A stretch of 64,000 bases of DNA from Ralstonia pickettii DTP0602 (GTDB lineage Bacteria; Pseudomonadota; Gammaproteobacteria; Burkholderiales; Burkholderiaceae): assembly GCA_000471925.1 (NCBI GenBank), contig CP006668.1:2480001-2544000 (forward strand). The letters are read 5' to 3'. Made by a program: the position numbers and the translations under genes. Shown here piece after piece: positions 52,499 to 63,600 of this stretch. Each line of letters opens with the position of its first letter. Position 1 is the stretch's first letter. The notes under the pieces are model-generated. The model did not search any database. It was not told where the DNA came from and was given only the letters and a program-made list of their open reading frames with translations.

Positions 52499-52952
52499 GG
52501 CGGCAGGCAGGTGGAGTCGCGGTTAGGCCAACCAGGTTGGCCGCAGTATGGCGGCAGAAGCCGCACAGATGGCGCACGATGGCGGCACGACGCCAACCCA
52601 TCGAAGGCACGGGCGACGTCGGGCGCGACCGGCATGCACCAGAGCCCGCCAAGCATAACGGTTTACGCCGCGTCGCGGCAGCCGCACAAACCCATGTTGA
52701 AAACCCCGACGTGATATCCACAGAATCTGTGGATATCCTCCCCCACACCAGCCCGGAAAGCCCAGTCTGTGCGCCAACGCACCGGACCGCACAAATTTTA
52801 GGCAACGGGTTGCATCCCACTCCCGGCCCGGCTCTGCGCGGCCTCGCACGCATTCGCCCCTTTGCTTAGCCGGCTAGGCCACACTCCGACACGCCTTGTG
52901 CCCTTGAAGGCGCGCATGGCACCGCGTAATCTTTTTGTTACCGGGGGCTGCA
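52499..52952. other. Divergent gap between lipoprotein and AraC genes
   Basis: It holds the promoters of both genes and the ATCCAC-N7-GTGGAT palindrome described separately. I see no gene. No -35/-10 pair could be fixed. Confidence 0.45.
52713..52737. repeat. ATCCAC-N7-GTGGAT inverted repeat, copy 2
   Basis: Perfect 11-bp arms GATATCCACAG (52713-52723) and CTGTGGATATC (52727-52737) with a 3-nt centre (AAT). The inner core has the same ATCCAC-N7-GTGGAT spacing as the copy at 34933, 18 kb away. It could be an operator of a common regulator or paired DnaA-like boxes. Confidence 0.6.
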
Positions 52953-53993
52953 ATGGCGCTTGTTGCGCCGACCAGCCAGACAATGACAATGACAATACAA
53001 GAGCCCAACCAAACCGGGCCGTTGCCTCGTGACCTGCTGCACGCGCTGCGTGAAGGCGGTTACGACGTTTCGGCACTCGCGCCCGCCCCGGAATCCGATA
53101 CCGACTTCCCGTCCGCCGCGCCGGCGGCCGGCCCCCAACAGGCCAGCCATCTGCTGTGCGCCGTCTACCAGGCCACCGGCGACCCGGCCATCGGCCTGTG
53201 GCTGGGCAGCCGGATGCAGCCCGACCTGCTCGGCCTGGCCGGCTTGCCCGCCATGGCCGGCCCGTCGCTGGGCACCGCGCTGCGGCGCATCGCGCGCTAC
53301 CAGCGGCTGATGTCGGGCGACCGCATCGAACTGCGCCGCCAGGGCGACGAGGCCTGGGTCTGCATCTGCCCGAGCGAGCCCGAAGCGCCCGACACCCGCC
53401 CGCGCATCGACATGGAACTGTGTTCGCTGCTGGCCTTCGGGCGCCAGTTCACGCGCAAGCCGCTGCATCCGCTGCGCGTGTCGCTGCGCATCGGCCAGCC
53501 GGACTGGCACCTGCGCTATACCGAGGCGTTCGATTGCCCGGTGCGCTTCGGCGAGCCGGAGGACGCGATCGTGTTCGGCCGCCGCGACCTGGCGCTGCGG
53601 CTGATGGCACGCGCCCGCCCCAGCCCGTCGACACAGTCGGCCACGGGCGAGCCGCGGCCGTCGGCGGCGTCGCTGGACGATGTCCGCGCCGCCCTGCAAC
53701 AGCTCGCGGGCGAACGCGCGCTGAGCCTGGCCGCGGTGGCACGCCACCTCGACGTCAGCGAACGCACGCTGCAGCGCCGGCTGATGGCCGCGGGCACGGG
53801 CTTCCGGGCGCTGTGCGAGGAAGCGCGCCGCGACCTGGCCGGCCGCTTCCTGACCGAGGGCGCGATGTCGCTGGGAGAGATCGCGTTCCGGCTAGGCTTT
53901 GACGATGCCAACTCGTTTTTCCGCGCCTTCCGCCGCTGGACCGGCATGACGCCGGGCGACTACCGGCGCGCGGCGGCGCACCCGCCCGGCTAG
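52953..53993 (+). CDS. AraC-family transcriptional regulator (OruR/ArgR-like)
   Basis: A 346-residue regulator. The N-terminal domain (about 30-215; LWLGSRMQPDLLGLAGLPAM, LRRIARYQRLM) is the Arabinose_bd type found in OruR and similar proteins. The C-terminal double-HTH shows LSLAAVARHLDVSERTLQRRL (part) and SLGEIAFRLGFDDANSFFRAF (part) and ends with GMTPGDYRR. Start ATG 52953 follows CGGGGGCTG; other in-frame ATGs at 52983 and 52989 are possible. Targets are unknown; it diverges from the lipoprotein gene. Confidence 0.9.
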   Translation: MALVAPTSQTMTMTIQEPNQTGPLPRDLLHALREGGYDVSALAPAPESDTDFPSAAPAAGPQQASHLLCAVYQATGDPAIGLWLGSRMQPDLLGLAGLPAMAGPSLGTALRRIARYQRLMSGDRIELRRQGDEAWVCICPSEPEAPDTRPRIDMELCSLLAFGRQFTRKPLHPLRVSLRIGQPDWHLRYTEAFDCPVRFGEPEDAIVFGRRDLALRLMARARPSPSTQSATGEPRPSAASLDDVRAALQQLAGERALSLAAVARHLDVSERTLQRRLMAAGTGFRALCEEARRDLAGRFLTEGAMSLGEIAFRLGFDDANSFFRAFRRWTGMTPGDYRRAAAHPPG

Positions 53994-54005
53994 CGCGGAG
54001 AGCGG

Positions 54006-54028
54006 GGCCGGCGCCTTACGCGCCGGCC
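54006..54028. terminator. Bidirectional hairpin between convergent AraC and LysR genes
   Basis: Perfect 9-bp stem GGCCGGCGC/GCGCCGGCC with a 5-nt loop in the 37-bp gap between the two stop codons. It lacks T-runs. Confidence 0.6.
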
Positions 54029-54030
54029 GC

Positions 54031-54927
<897 letters not shown>

Positions 54928-55036
54928 GATTATCAAAATTCCATTGAAACTGATTATGGATCATGCCGGTTTTTGCTGAAGACGGAAAGGCGCAGACTGC
55001 GGCCTTCCTTTCCTCGCCGACCGTTCCTTCAGAAAA

Positions 55037-56293
55037 ATGGCCTCCCCAGTTTCCGCCCCCGCCTCATCAGGCACCACCCCCGCCGGCGCCCCGCCCGCCC
55101 GCGGCCGGTTGCCCGTCGCGCTCTATGCCCTGACCGCCGGCTCGTTCGGCATCGGCTGCGCCGAGTTCGTCATCATGGGCCTGCTGCTGCAGGTCGCCGC
55201 CGACCTGCAGGTGACCATCGCCGCGGCCGGCATGCTGGTGTCCGGCTATGCGCTGGGCGTATTCGCCGGCGCGCCGGTGCTGACGCTGCTGACGCGGCGC
55301 ATGCCGCGCAAGGCCGTGCTGCTGGCGCTGATGGTGATCTACACCATCGGCAATGCGGCCTGCGCGCTGGCGCCGGACTACACCACGCTGATGATCGCGC
55401 GCGTGCTGACCTCGCTCACGCACGGCACCTTCTTCGGCGTCGGCGCCGTGGTGGCGACCGGGCTGGTGCCGGAAGACCGCCGCGCCTCCGCGATCTCGGT
55501 GATGTTCTCCGGCCTGACGCTCGCGACGCTGCTGGGCATGCCCGCCGGCGCCTGGCTGGGCCTGCACCTGGGCTGGCGCGCGACCTTCTGGGCGATGACA
55601 CTGATCGGGCTGCTGTCGCTGGCGGTGATCGCGCTGCTGGTGAAGAAGAGCCGCGACCACAGCGCACCGGTGGCGCTGCGCGACGAGTTGGCCACCATCG
55701 GCCGCCCGCAGGTGCTGCTGGGCCTGCTGATGACGGTGCTGCAGTCGATGGGGATCTTTGCGGTGATCACCTACGTGCAGCCGCTGCTGACGCGGGTGTC
55801 CGGCTTTGGCGAAGCGGCAGTGTCACCGATCCTGCTGCTGTTCGGTGCCGGCATGATCATCGGCAATATCCTTGGCGGCCGCTTTGCCGATCGCACGCCG
55901 ACCCGCGCGGTGCTGGCGACGCTGGCCACGCTGACGCTGGTGCTGGCGGCGATGACCCTGGCGATCCACAGCCAGGTGATGGTGGTGGCGTTCGTCGGCA
56001 TCCTCGGCATTGCCGCCTTTGCCACCGTCTCGCCGCTGCAACTGCGAGTGCTGCGCCACGCCCGGGGTGCCGGCGAGAACCTGGCGTCAAGCTTCAACAT
56101 CGCCGCCTTCAACCTCGGCAATGGCATTGGCGCATGGCTGGGCGGCGTGGTGGTTGATCACGGCCCGGGGCTGACAGCATTGCCGTGGGTGGCCGCGCTG
56201 GCACCGCTGGCTGCGCTCGCGGTGGCATGGCTCAGCGTGAGGTTGGAAAACGGCAGCCGCGCCGCCGTGCCCGTGGCGCAAGCCTGCCCCTGA
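55037..56293 (+). CDS. MFS exporter (DHA1/AraJ-like)
   Basis: A 418-residue proton-coupled efflux protein with 12 predicted membrane segments. The motif LTRRMPRKAVLLALMV between segments 2 and 3 and GTFFGVGAVVATGLVP are typical of the AraJ/PbuE branch, whose members export sugars, purines or drugs. The substrate is unknown. Regulation by the divergent LysR protein is likely. The 3' end is convergent with nnrS, 9 bp away. Confidence 0.9.
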   Translation: MASPVSAPASSGTTPAGAPPARGRLPVALYALTAGSFGIGCAEFVIMGLLLQVAADLQVTIAAAGMLVSGYALGVFAGAPVLTLLTRRMPRKAVLLALMVIYTIGNAACALAPDYTTLMIARVLTSLTHGTFFGVGAVVATGLVPEDRRASAISVMFSGLTLATLLGMPAGAWLGLHLGWRATFWAMTLIGLLSLAVIALLVKKSRDHSAPVALRDELATIGRPQVLLGLLMTVLQSMGIFAVITYVQPLLTRVSGFGEAAVSPILLLFGAGMIIGNILGGRFADRTPTRAVLATLATLTLVLAAMTLAIHSQVMVVAFVGILGIAAFATVSPLQLRVLRHARGAGENLASSFNIAAFNLGNGIGAWLGGVVVDHGPGLTALPWVAALAPLAALAVAWLSVRLENGSRAAVPVAQACP

Positions 56294-56302
56294 CCCCGCA
56301 CC

Positions 56303-57529
56303 TCAGCCCGGCTTGCCGTCCACCCGCGGGCGCATGAGCCGCGCCGCATAGGTCAGCGCGTAGAGCGCAAACCCCGCCACCCAGCACGCGCCCGCACCCC
56401 AGACCCAGTGCAAATACCCGGCCGGCCATAGCATCGGCCCGAACACCCGCAGCACCGCGGCGGCAGCCACCAGCCAGTACGCCGCGGTTTCCGCGCGGCC
56501 CGCTGCCAGCATGCGTCCGGTGTGGCCCAACGCGGTGCGCGTGATCATGGCGATGATCGCCACGCCGAGCACGCCGACGGTGAAGGCATGCGTCGCCAGC
56601 CCGGCCATCACCAGTCCGAGCGCGCCCAGTGCCTGCAATGCCAGCGCCACCGGCAGCCACGCATAGGCCAGGTGCAGCACCCACAGCAGCGGCCGGTTGC
56701 CCACCGCGTAGCCGCGCCAGCCTGCCACGCGCACGGCCAGCACCGCGGCCGCCAGCAACGACAGCGCCGCCGCCAGCCAGCCCGGCAGGGGCAGCAGCCC
56801 AGAGGCCAACCCCAGCACCGCCGCCGGCACCACCATGCGGTCCACCTGCCGGTATTGCCGCAGGCGGAATCCCGGGATCGCATTGGTCGTGAACATCGGG
56901 ATCACGCGGCCGCCGATCACCACCACGAACAGCGTTACCAGCGCGACGCCGGCGCGGCACGCCTGCATCGCCGCGCCATCCTGGCCGCGCGCCTGCAGCC
57001 ACAGGCTGGCGATGTCAGCGACGGCAAGCAGCCACAGCGCCAGCGCAAGCGGATAGTTGCGGCGGTTGCCGGCCTTTGCCAGCGTGCGCGTGAAGGCCAG
57101 CGCCGCCAGCGGCAGGAACGCGCCCTCGATCACGAAGGCCGCGATGCCCGGCGCCACCCACATGCCCACGCGCCCCGCCAGCCACAGCAGGAACAGCACC
57201 GCCAGCGCGGCGCCGGTCGGTGTGGGCTGCCCTGTCCATGCGCGCCCCGCGGTGAACAGGAAGCCGACCACGATGGCAGCGGCGAAGCCAAACACCATCT
57301 CGTGCGCATGCCAGAACATCGCCGGGATCGCGGCTGCCGGACCGACCGCATTTACACCCGCCAGCATCGCCGACCATGCCGCGATCGCCAGCGCGGCGAA
57401 CACCGCCCCGCCCAGGTAGAACGGCCGGAACCCCAGCGCAAACAGGGCAAAGCCGCGCGGCGGCGGCCCGGCGGGCGTCTTGCCGGATGGCGACGGGCGC
57501 CGGGCGGGAAGGATCGGGATGGTTTCCAT
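56303..57529 (-). CDS. nnrS: NnrS-family membrane protein
   Basis: A 408-residue haem- and copper-containing membrane protein type linked to nitric oxide resistance. About 12 hydrophobic segments are present; family marks include FALGFRPFYLGGAVFA, PAMFWHAHEMVFGFAAAIV (part) and GGRVIPMFTTNAIPGFR. His residues in FWHAHEM and in the loop with RVIPMFTTN could bind metal. NnrS protects cells during nitrate and nitrite respiration, which fits its position divergent from narK1-narK2-narG, so a shared nitrate/NO-responsive control region is likely. Confidence 0.93.
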   Translation of the reverse strand: METIPILPARRPSPSGKTPAGPPPRGFALFALGFRPFYLGGAVFAALAIAAWSAMLAGVNAVGPAAAIPAMFWHAHEMVFGFAAAIVVGFLFTAGRAWTGQPTPTGAALAVLFLLWLAGRVGMWVAPGIAAFVIEGAFLPLAALAFTRTLAKAGNRRNYPLALALWLLAVADIASLWLQARGQDGAAMQACRAGVALVTLFVVVIGGRVIPMFTTNAIPGFRLRQYRQVDRMVVPAAVLGLASGLLPLPGWLAAALSLLAAAVLAVRVAGWRGYAVGNRPLLWVLHLAYAWLPVALALQALGALGLVMAGLATHAFTVGVLGVAIIAMITRTALGHTGRMLAAGRAETAAYWLVAAAAVLRVFGPMLWPAGYLHWVWGAGACWVAGFALYALTYAARLMRPRVDGKPG

Positions 57530-57800
57530 GGCGGAAGAAAGAAGTCAGGTAGACCGGCAGCGCCGGTGCGGTGCGCGCCGGATTCTTGATCCAGCGCAGC
57601 ATTGCCGCATGCACACGAACGGATGCGTCGGTGCTGCAAGCACGATAGCACCGCCGCCGCGCCGATGGCCTCCGTCGGTAGAACTACCTCCAAAGGCAGA
57701 TCGCTCCCTCGCCTGCGCTGTGCTGCCGGCGAATAGGCAGCGCAGGTGACCGCCCCTACTCTGGCATCACCCCCGCCAAAGTTGACACAGGAGCATGGCC
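57530..57800. promoter_or_regulatory. Divergent nnrS/narK1 control region
   Basis: Contains the promoters of both genes. A small palindrome GGTAG-AA-CTACC lies at 57677-57688. I looked for a TTGAT-N4-ATCAA Anr/Fnr box and for a 7-2-7 NarL arrangement and did not find either, so control by NarXL or Fnr is not shown by sequence. Confidence 0.4.
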
Positions 57801-59081
57801 ATGGCCACCCAACCACGCGCGCCGGAGCCCGTACCGCCCGGTGCCGCAATCACGCTGGCGTCGAGCACTTTCGCCTTCACCATCTGCTTTGCCGTCTGGA
57901 TGCTGTTCGCCGTCCTCGGTATTCCGCTCAAGCAGGAACTCGGCCTCAACGACACCGAATTCGGGCTGCTGGCGGCAACCCCCGTGCTGAGCGGCTCGCT
58001 GATCCGCGTGCCGCTTGGCATCTGGACCGACCGCTACGGCGGCCGTATCGTCTTCTTCGTGCTGATGCTGGCCACGGTGATCCCGATCTGGCTGATCTCG
58101 TACGCGCACAGCCTGTGGCAGCTGCTGGTGCTGGGCCTGTTCGTCGGGCTGGCCGGCGGTTCGTTCTCGGTCGGCACGCCCTATGTGGCGCGCTGGTTCC
58201 CGCGCTCGCGCCAGGGCCTGGCGATGGGCATCTTCGGCGCCGGCAACTCGGGCGCGGCGCTGACCAAGTTCGTCGCGCCGGCGATGATCCTGGCCGCCGG
58301 CACCTGGGCCGCGGTGCCGCGCGTGTACTCGGTGGCGATGCTCATCACCGCCGTGCTGTTCTGGGTGTTCTCGCGCAGCAATCCGGCCCACCTGGTGAAG
58401 TCCAGCGTCGGCTGGCGCGAGCAGCTCGCCGTGATGCGCGACCCGCGCGTATGGCGCTACTCGCAGTACTACTCGGTGGTCTTCGGCGGCTATGTCGGCC
58501 TGTCGTTGTGGATGACCAAGTACTACATCGGCGAATACGGCTTCGACATCAAGACCGCCGCCTTCCTGGCCGCGTGCTTCTCGCTGCCCGGCGGCGTGCT
58601 GCGCGCCATCGGCGGCTGGATCTCCGACCGCTACGGCGCACACCGCACCACCTGGTGGGTGATGTGGGTGAGCTGGGTCGGCTTCTTCCTGCTGAGCTAT
58701 CCGCAGACGGATTTCATCATCCAGACCATCAGCGGCCCGCAGGCCTTCCGCATCGCGCTGACGCCCACCGTCTTCACCTTCCTGCTGTTCGTGGTCGGCA
58801 TCGCCTTCGCCATCGGCAAGGCCTCGGTCTTCAAGTTCATCTCCAACGACTTCACGCACAACATCGGCGCGGTCTCGGGCGTGGTCGGCCTGGCCGGCGG
58901 GCTGGGCGGCTTCGTGCTGCCGATCCTGTTCGGCATGCTGGCCGACCTGACCGGCGTGCGCAGCAGCTGCTTCATGCTGATGTACGGCACCGTATGCGTG
59001 AGCCTGGTGTGGATGCACTACAGCCAGCGCGGCGAGCGCCGGCGCAAAGAACAGGCCGTCGGCCTCACCCAGGCCGCCTGA
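57801..59081 (+). CDS. narK1: NarK1-type nitrate transporter (MFS)
   Basis: A 426-residue MFS protein with 12 segments. Nitrate-porter signatures are GTPYVARWFPRSRQGLAMGIFGAGNSGAAL (quoted in part) and VVGLAGGLGGFVLPILFG; the conserved Arg residues in LIRVPLGIW and in RWFPRSRQG line the nitrate site. This group is thought to run as proton/nitrate symport, bringing in nitrate at the start of respiration. GGAG at 57791 favours ATG 57801 over 57795. It precedes narK2 by 36 bp. Confidence 0.93.
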   Translation: MATQPRAPEPVPPGAAITLASSTFAFTICFAVWMLFAVLGIPLKQELGLNDTEFGLLAATPVLSGSLIRVPLGIWTDRYGGRIVFFVLMLATVIPIWLISYAHSLWQLLVLGLFVGLAGGSFSVGTPYVARWFPRSRQGLAMGIFGAGNSGAALTKFVAPAMILAAGTWAAVPRVYSVAMLITAVLFWVFSRSNPAHLVKSSVGWREQLAVMRDPRVWRYSQYYSVVFGGYVGLSLWMTKYYIGEYGFDIKTAAFLAACFSLPGGVLRAIGGWISDRYGAHRTTWWVMWVSWVGFFLLSYPQTDFIIQTISGPQAFRIALTPTVFTFLLFVVGIAFAIGKASVFKFISNDFTHNIGAVSGVVGLAGGLGGFVLPILFGMLADLTGVRSSCFMLMYGTVCVSLVWMHYSQRGERRRKEQAVGLTQAA

Positions 59082-59117
59082 CGGCCCCTGTCACGCAAAC
59101 AACCAAGGCACACTGTC

Positions 59118-60503
59118 ATGTCATCTTCCGTACTCACCCGCTGGGAGCCAGAGAACAAGGCCTTCTGGCAAAGCCAGGGCGAACGCATCGCCTACCGCAA
59201 CCTGTGGATCTCGATCCCGGCGCTGATGCTGGCCTTCGTGGTCTGGATGCTGTGGAGCGTGGTGGCGGTCAACCTCGACCGCGCCGGCTTCCAGTTCACC
59301 AAGAACCAGCTGTTCTGGCTGACCGCGCTGCCGGCGCTGTCCGGCGCCACGCTGCGCATCTTCTATTCCTTCCTGGTGCCGGTCTTCGGCGGGCGCCGCT
59401 TCACCGCGATCTCCACCGCGCTGCTGCTGATCCCGGCGCTGGGCATGGGCTTCGCGCTGCACGACCCGTCCAGCGGCTATCCGACGCTGCTGGTGCTGGC
59501 GCTGCTGTGCGGGCTGGGCGGGGCCAACTTCAGTTCGTCGATGGCCAATATCAGCTTCTTCTTCCCCAAGGCGAAGAAGGGGCTGGCCACGGGCCTGAAT
59601 GCTGGCATTGGCAACCTGGGCGTGTCGGTGGTGCAGTTCGTCACGCCGCTGGTGGTGTCCGTGGCGGTGTTCGGCGCGCTCGGCGGCGAGCCCCAGCAGT
59701 ACCAGGCCAACGGCGCCACGCAAGACCTGTGGCTGCAGAACGCCGGCTTTATCTGGGTGCCGTTCATCATCGTCTCGGCGCTGGCGGCGTGGTTCGGCAT
59801 GCATGACATCGCGGATGCGAAGGCATCGTTTGCCGAGCAGGCCGTGATCTTCAAGCGCAAGCACAACTGGCTGATGTGCTGGCTGTACGTGGGCACCTTT
59901 GGCTCGTTCATCGGCTTCTCGGCGGGGCTGGCGCTACTGACCAAGTCGCAGTTCCCGGGCGTGAACCCGACCGCCTATGCCTTCCTGGGGCCGCTGGTGG
60001 GTGCGCTGACGCGGCCGGTAGGTGGCTGGATCTCCGACAAGCTCGGCGGTGCGCGCGTCACGCTGTGGACCTTCGTCGGCATGATCGCGGCAGTGTTCGC
60101 GGTGCTGGCGGCGCTGCCGCATGACGGCGCCGGCGGCAACTTCACCTTTTTCCTGGCCGCCTTTATCGCGTTGTTCGCGCTGACCGGCATCGGCAATGGC
60201 TCGACCTTCCGCATGATCCCGGTGATCTTCCTGACGGAGCGCCAGCGCGCTGCCGCAGGCAAGGGCGATGCCGCGCAGCGGCAGGCGCTGCAGGAGGCCG
60301 GCAAGGAATCCGCGGCGGTGCTGGGCTTCTCCGGCGCGATCGGCGCGTACGGCGGCTTCTTCATCCCCAAGAGCTTCGGCACCTCGCTGGAGCTGACCGG
60401 CGCACCGGATGCCGCGCTGTACTGCTTTATCGCCTTCTATGTCAGCTGCATGCTGGTGACGTGGTGGCACTACGCGCGCCGCAACGCCCCCATGCCCTGC
60501 TGA
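59118..60503 (+). CDS. narK2: NarK2-type nitrate/nitrite antiporter (MFS)
   Basis: A 461-residue MFS protein. The N-terminus (MSSSVLTRWEPENKAFWQSQG) and the signatures ANFSSSMANISFFFPKAKKG and GTGLNAGIGNLGVSVVQF-like GLATGLNAGIGNLGVSV are typical of the second NarK domain, which exchanges nitrate for nitrite once respiration runs. Paired NarK1-NarK2 genes are common in beta- and gamma-proteobacteria, in some species fused. A palindrome (60518-60541) separates it from narG. Confidence 0.94.
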   Translation: MSSSVLTRWEPENKAFWQSQGERIAYRNLWISIPALMLAFVVWMLWSVVAVNLDRAGFQFTKNQLFWLTALPALSGATLRIFYSFLVPVFGGRRFTAISTALLLIPALGMGFALHDPSSGYPTLLVLALLCGLGGANFSSSMANISFFFPKAKKGLATGLNAGIGNLGVSVVQFVTPLVVSVAVFGALGGEPQQYQANGATQDLWLQNAGFIWVPFIIVSALAAWFGMHDIADAKASFAEQAVIFKRKHNWLMCWLYVGTFGSFIGFSAGLALLTKSQFPGVNPTAYAFLGPLVGALTRPVGGWISDKLGGARVTLWTFVGMIAAVFAVLAALPHDGAGGNFTFFLAAFIALFALTGIGNGSTFRMIPVIFLTERQRAAAGKGDAAQRQALQEAGKESAAVLGFSGAIGAYGGFFIPKSFGTSLELTGAPDAALYCFIAFYVSCMLVTWWHYARRNAPMPC

Positions 60504-60517
60504 CCGTCTTGCCGGCC

Positions 60518-60541
60518 GGACTAGTTCTGTCGAACTAGTCC
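60518..60541. promoter_or_regulatory. Perfect palindrome between narK2 and narG
   Basis: Arms GGACTAGTTC (60518-60527) and GAACTAGTCC (60532-60541) with a TGTC loop; 15 bp after the narK2 stop and 151 bp before narG. It may be an attenuating or processing hairpin, or an operator; no T-run follows. Confidence 0.6.
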
Positions 60542-60692
60542 CGCGCGCGGCACCTAGCCCGATCGCCATGCGGCGGCTGTTCCACCAGCGAATTGGCTGC
60601 CGCCCTCCTCCCCCATAAGCTGAGGGTGTCCCTGCAAGCGCTCCCGCAACAGCCGGAGCGCCCGCAGAAAAGCACTCGCGGAGAACAAAGCA

Positions 60693-63600
60693 ATGAGTCA
60701 TTTCCTGGATCGACTGAAGTTCATGTCGCGCGTCAAGTCCACCTATGCGGACGGCCACGGCGCGGTGGTGAACGAAGACCGCAAGTGGGAAGACGGCTAT
60801 CGCAGCCGCTGGCAGCACGACAAGATCGTGCGCTCGACCCACGGCGTGAACTGCACCGGCTCCTGCTCCTGGAAGGTCTACGTGAAGAACGGCCTGATCA
60901 CGTGGGAAACCCAGCAGACCGACTATCCGCGCACGCGTCCGGACCTGCCCAACCATGAGCCGCGCGGCTGCCCGCGCGGCGCCTCGTACAGCTGGTACGT
61001 CTACTCCGCGCAACGCGTCAAGTACCCGATGATCCGCGGCCGGCTGATGGAGATGTGGCGCGAGGCCCGCAAGACCATGGACGCGATCGCCGCCTGGGAA
61101 TCGATCAGCCAGGATCCGAAGAAGGCCGCGCGCTACAAGAGCGTGCGCGGCCAGGGCGGCTTTGTGCGCGCCGACTGGAACACGGCCACCGAGATCATCG
61201 CCGCGGCCAATGCCTTTACCGTGAAGAAGTTCGGCCCGGACCGCGTGATCGGCTTCTCGCCGATCCCGGCCATGTCGATGGTGTCGTATGCCGCGGGCGC
61301 GCGCTACCTGAGCCTGCTGGGCGGCGCCTGCCTGTCCTTCTACGACTGGTACTGCGACCTGCCGCCGGCCAGCCCGCAGGTCTGGGGCGAACAGACCGAC
61401 GTGCCGGAATCGGCCGACTGGTACAACTCCACCTACCTGATGGTGTGGGGCTCGAACGTGCCGCAGACCCGCACGCCCGACGCGCACTTCTACACCGAGG
61501 TCCGCTACAAGGGCACCAAGACCGTGGCGGTGTCGTCCGACTTCGGCGAGATGGTCAAGTTCGGCGACATCTGGCTGGCGCCGAAGCAAGGCACCGACGC
61601 CGCGCTGGCGATGGCCATGGGCCACGTGGTGCTGAAGGAATTCCACGCCAGCGGCAGGTCCGCCTACTTCCGCGACTACGTGAAGCAGTACACCGACATG
61701 CCAATGCTGGTGCTGCTGCGTGACAACCAGGGCACGCTGGTGCCCGACCACTTCCTGCGCGCCTCGCACCTGGCCGATAACCTCGGCGAAGCCAACCATC
61801 CCGAGTGGAAGACCCTGCTGGTCGACGACGCCACCGGCGAGATCGTCGCGCCCAATGGCTCGATCGGCTTCCGTTGGGGCGAAGGCGCACACAACGGCGG
61901 CGAGAAGGTCGGTCGCTGGAACCTGGAGATGAAGGACGGCGGCAGCGGCCGCGCGGTCGAGCCGCGCCTGTCGCTGCTCGGCAAGGAAGACGAGGTGGTA
62001 GAAGTGGGCTTCCCCTATTTCGGCGGCGAACACGACGAACTCCTGCGCCGCCGCGTGCCGGCCCGCCGGCTGACGCTGGCTGACGGCAGCACCGCGCTGG
62101 TGGCCACCGTGTACGACCTGCAGATGGCCAACTACGGCGTGGATCAGGGACTCGGCGGCCCGAACGTTGCCGCTTCGTACGACGATGACGTGCCCTACAC
62201 CCCCGCCTGGCAGGAAAAGCACACCTCCGTCCCGGCCCGGCTGGTGACGCAGGTAGCGCGCGAATTCGCTGACAACGCCGACCGCACGCAGGGCAAGAGC
62301 ATGGTCATCGTCGGTGCCGCGCTCAACCACTGGTACCACAACGACATGATCTACCGCGGCATCATCAACCTGCTGATGATGTGCGGCTGCATCGGCAAGA
62401 GCGGCGGCGGCTGGGCCCACTACGTCGGCCAGGAGAAGCTGCGCCCGCAGTTCGGCTGGGCCCCGCTGGCCTTCGGCCTGGACTGGTCGCGCCCACCGCG
62501 CCAGATGAACGGCACTTCGTTCTTCTACAACCATACCAGCCAGTGGCGCCACGAGAAGCTGGGCGTCGACGAGATCCTGTCGCCGACCGCCGACCGCAAG
62601 CGCTACGACGGCCTTTCGCTGCTGGACCTGAACGCGCGCTCGGAACGCATGGGCTGGCTGCCGTCGGCGCCGCAGCTCGGCACCAACCCGCTCGACGTGG
62701 TCGATGCGGCCGAGCGCGCCGGGCAGGACCCGGTCGCCTACACGGTCGAGCAACTGAAGTCCGGCAAGCTGCAGTTCGCCTGCGACGATCCCGACAACCC
62801 GGCCAACTTCCCGCGCAATATGTTCGTGTGGCGCTCCAACATCCTGGGCAGCTCGGGCAAGGGGCATGAGTACTTCCTGAAGTACCTGCTGGGCACGCAG
62901 AACGCCGTGTTCGGCGACGAGGATGATGCGATCAAGCCGAGCGAAGTCAACGTGCGCCCGGCCGCCGAAGGCAAGCTGGACCTGCTGACCGTGCTGGATT
63001 TCCGCATGAGCACCACCTGCCTGTACGGCGACATCGTGCTGCCCACCGCCACCTGGTACGAGAAGGACGACCTCAATACGTCCGACATGCACCCCTTTAT
63101 CCACCCCCTGTCCGAAGCGGTGCAGCCTCTGTGGGAAAGCAAGACCGACTGGGAGATCTACAAGGCCATCGCCAAGAAATTCAGCGAGATCGCCGGGCCC
63201 TACCTCGGCACGCGCAAGGACCTGGTTTGCACGCCGCTGCTGCACGACACCCCGGGCGAGCTCGGCCAGCCGTTCGAGCCGAAGGACTGGAAGGCCGGCG
63301 AGTGCGACCTGATCCCCGGCAAGACCGCGCCGTCGATGACCGTGGTGGAGCGCAACTACGCGGACATCTACAAGAAGTTCACCTCGATCGGGCCGCTGCT
63401 GGACAAGCTCGGCAACGGCGGCAAGGGCATCAACTGGAACACGCAGCATGAAGTCAAGGAGATCGGCCAGCTCAGCCATACCGTGAAGGAGCCCGGCGTC
63501 AGCCAGGGCCGCCCGCGGCTGGAAAGCGCGATCGACGCCGCCGAGATGATCCTGACCTTCGCGCCCGAGACCAACGGCCATGTCGCCGTCAAGGCATGGG

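Noticed and set aside
57530..57800. Fnr/Anr or NarL sites before narK1
   Set aside because: No TTGAT-N4-ATCAA match was found, and heptamers near 57677 do not form the 7-2-7 arrangement.
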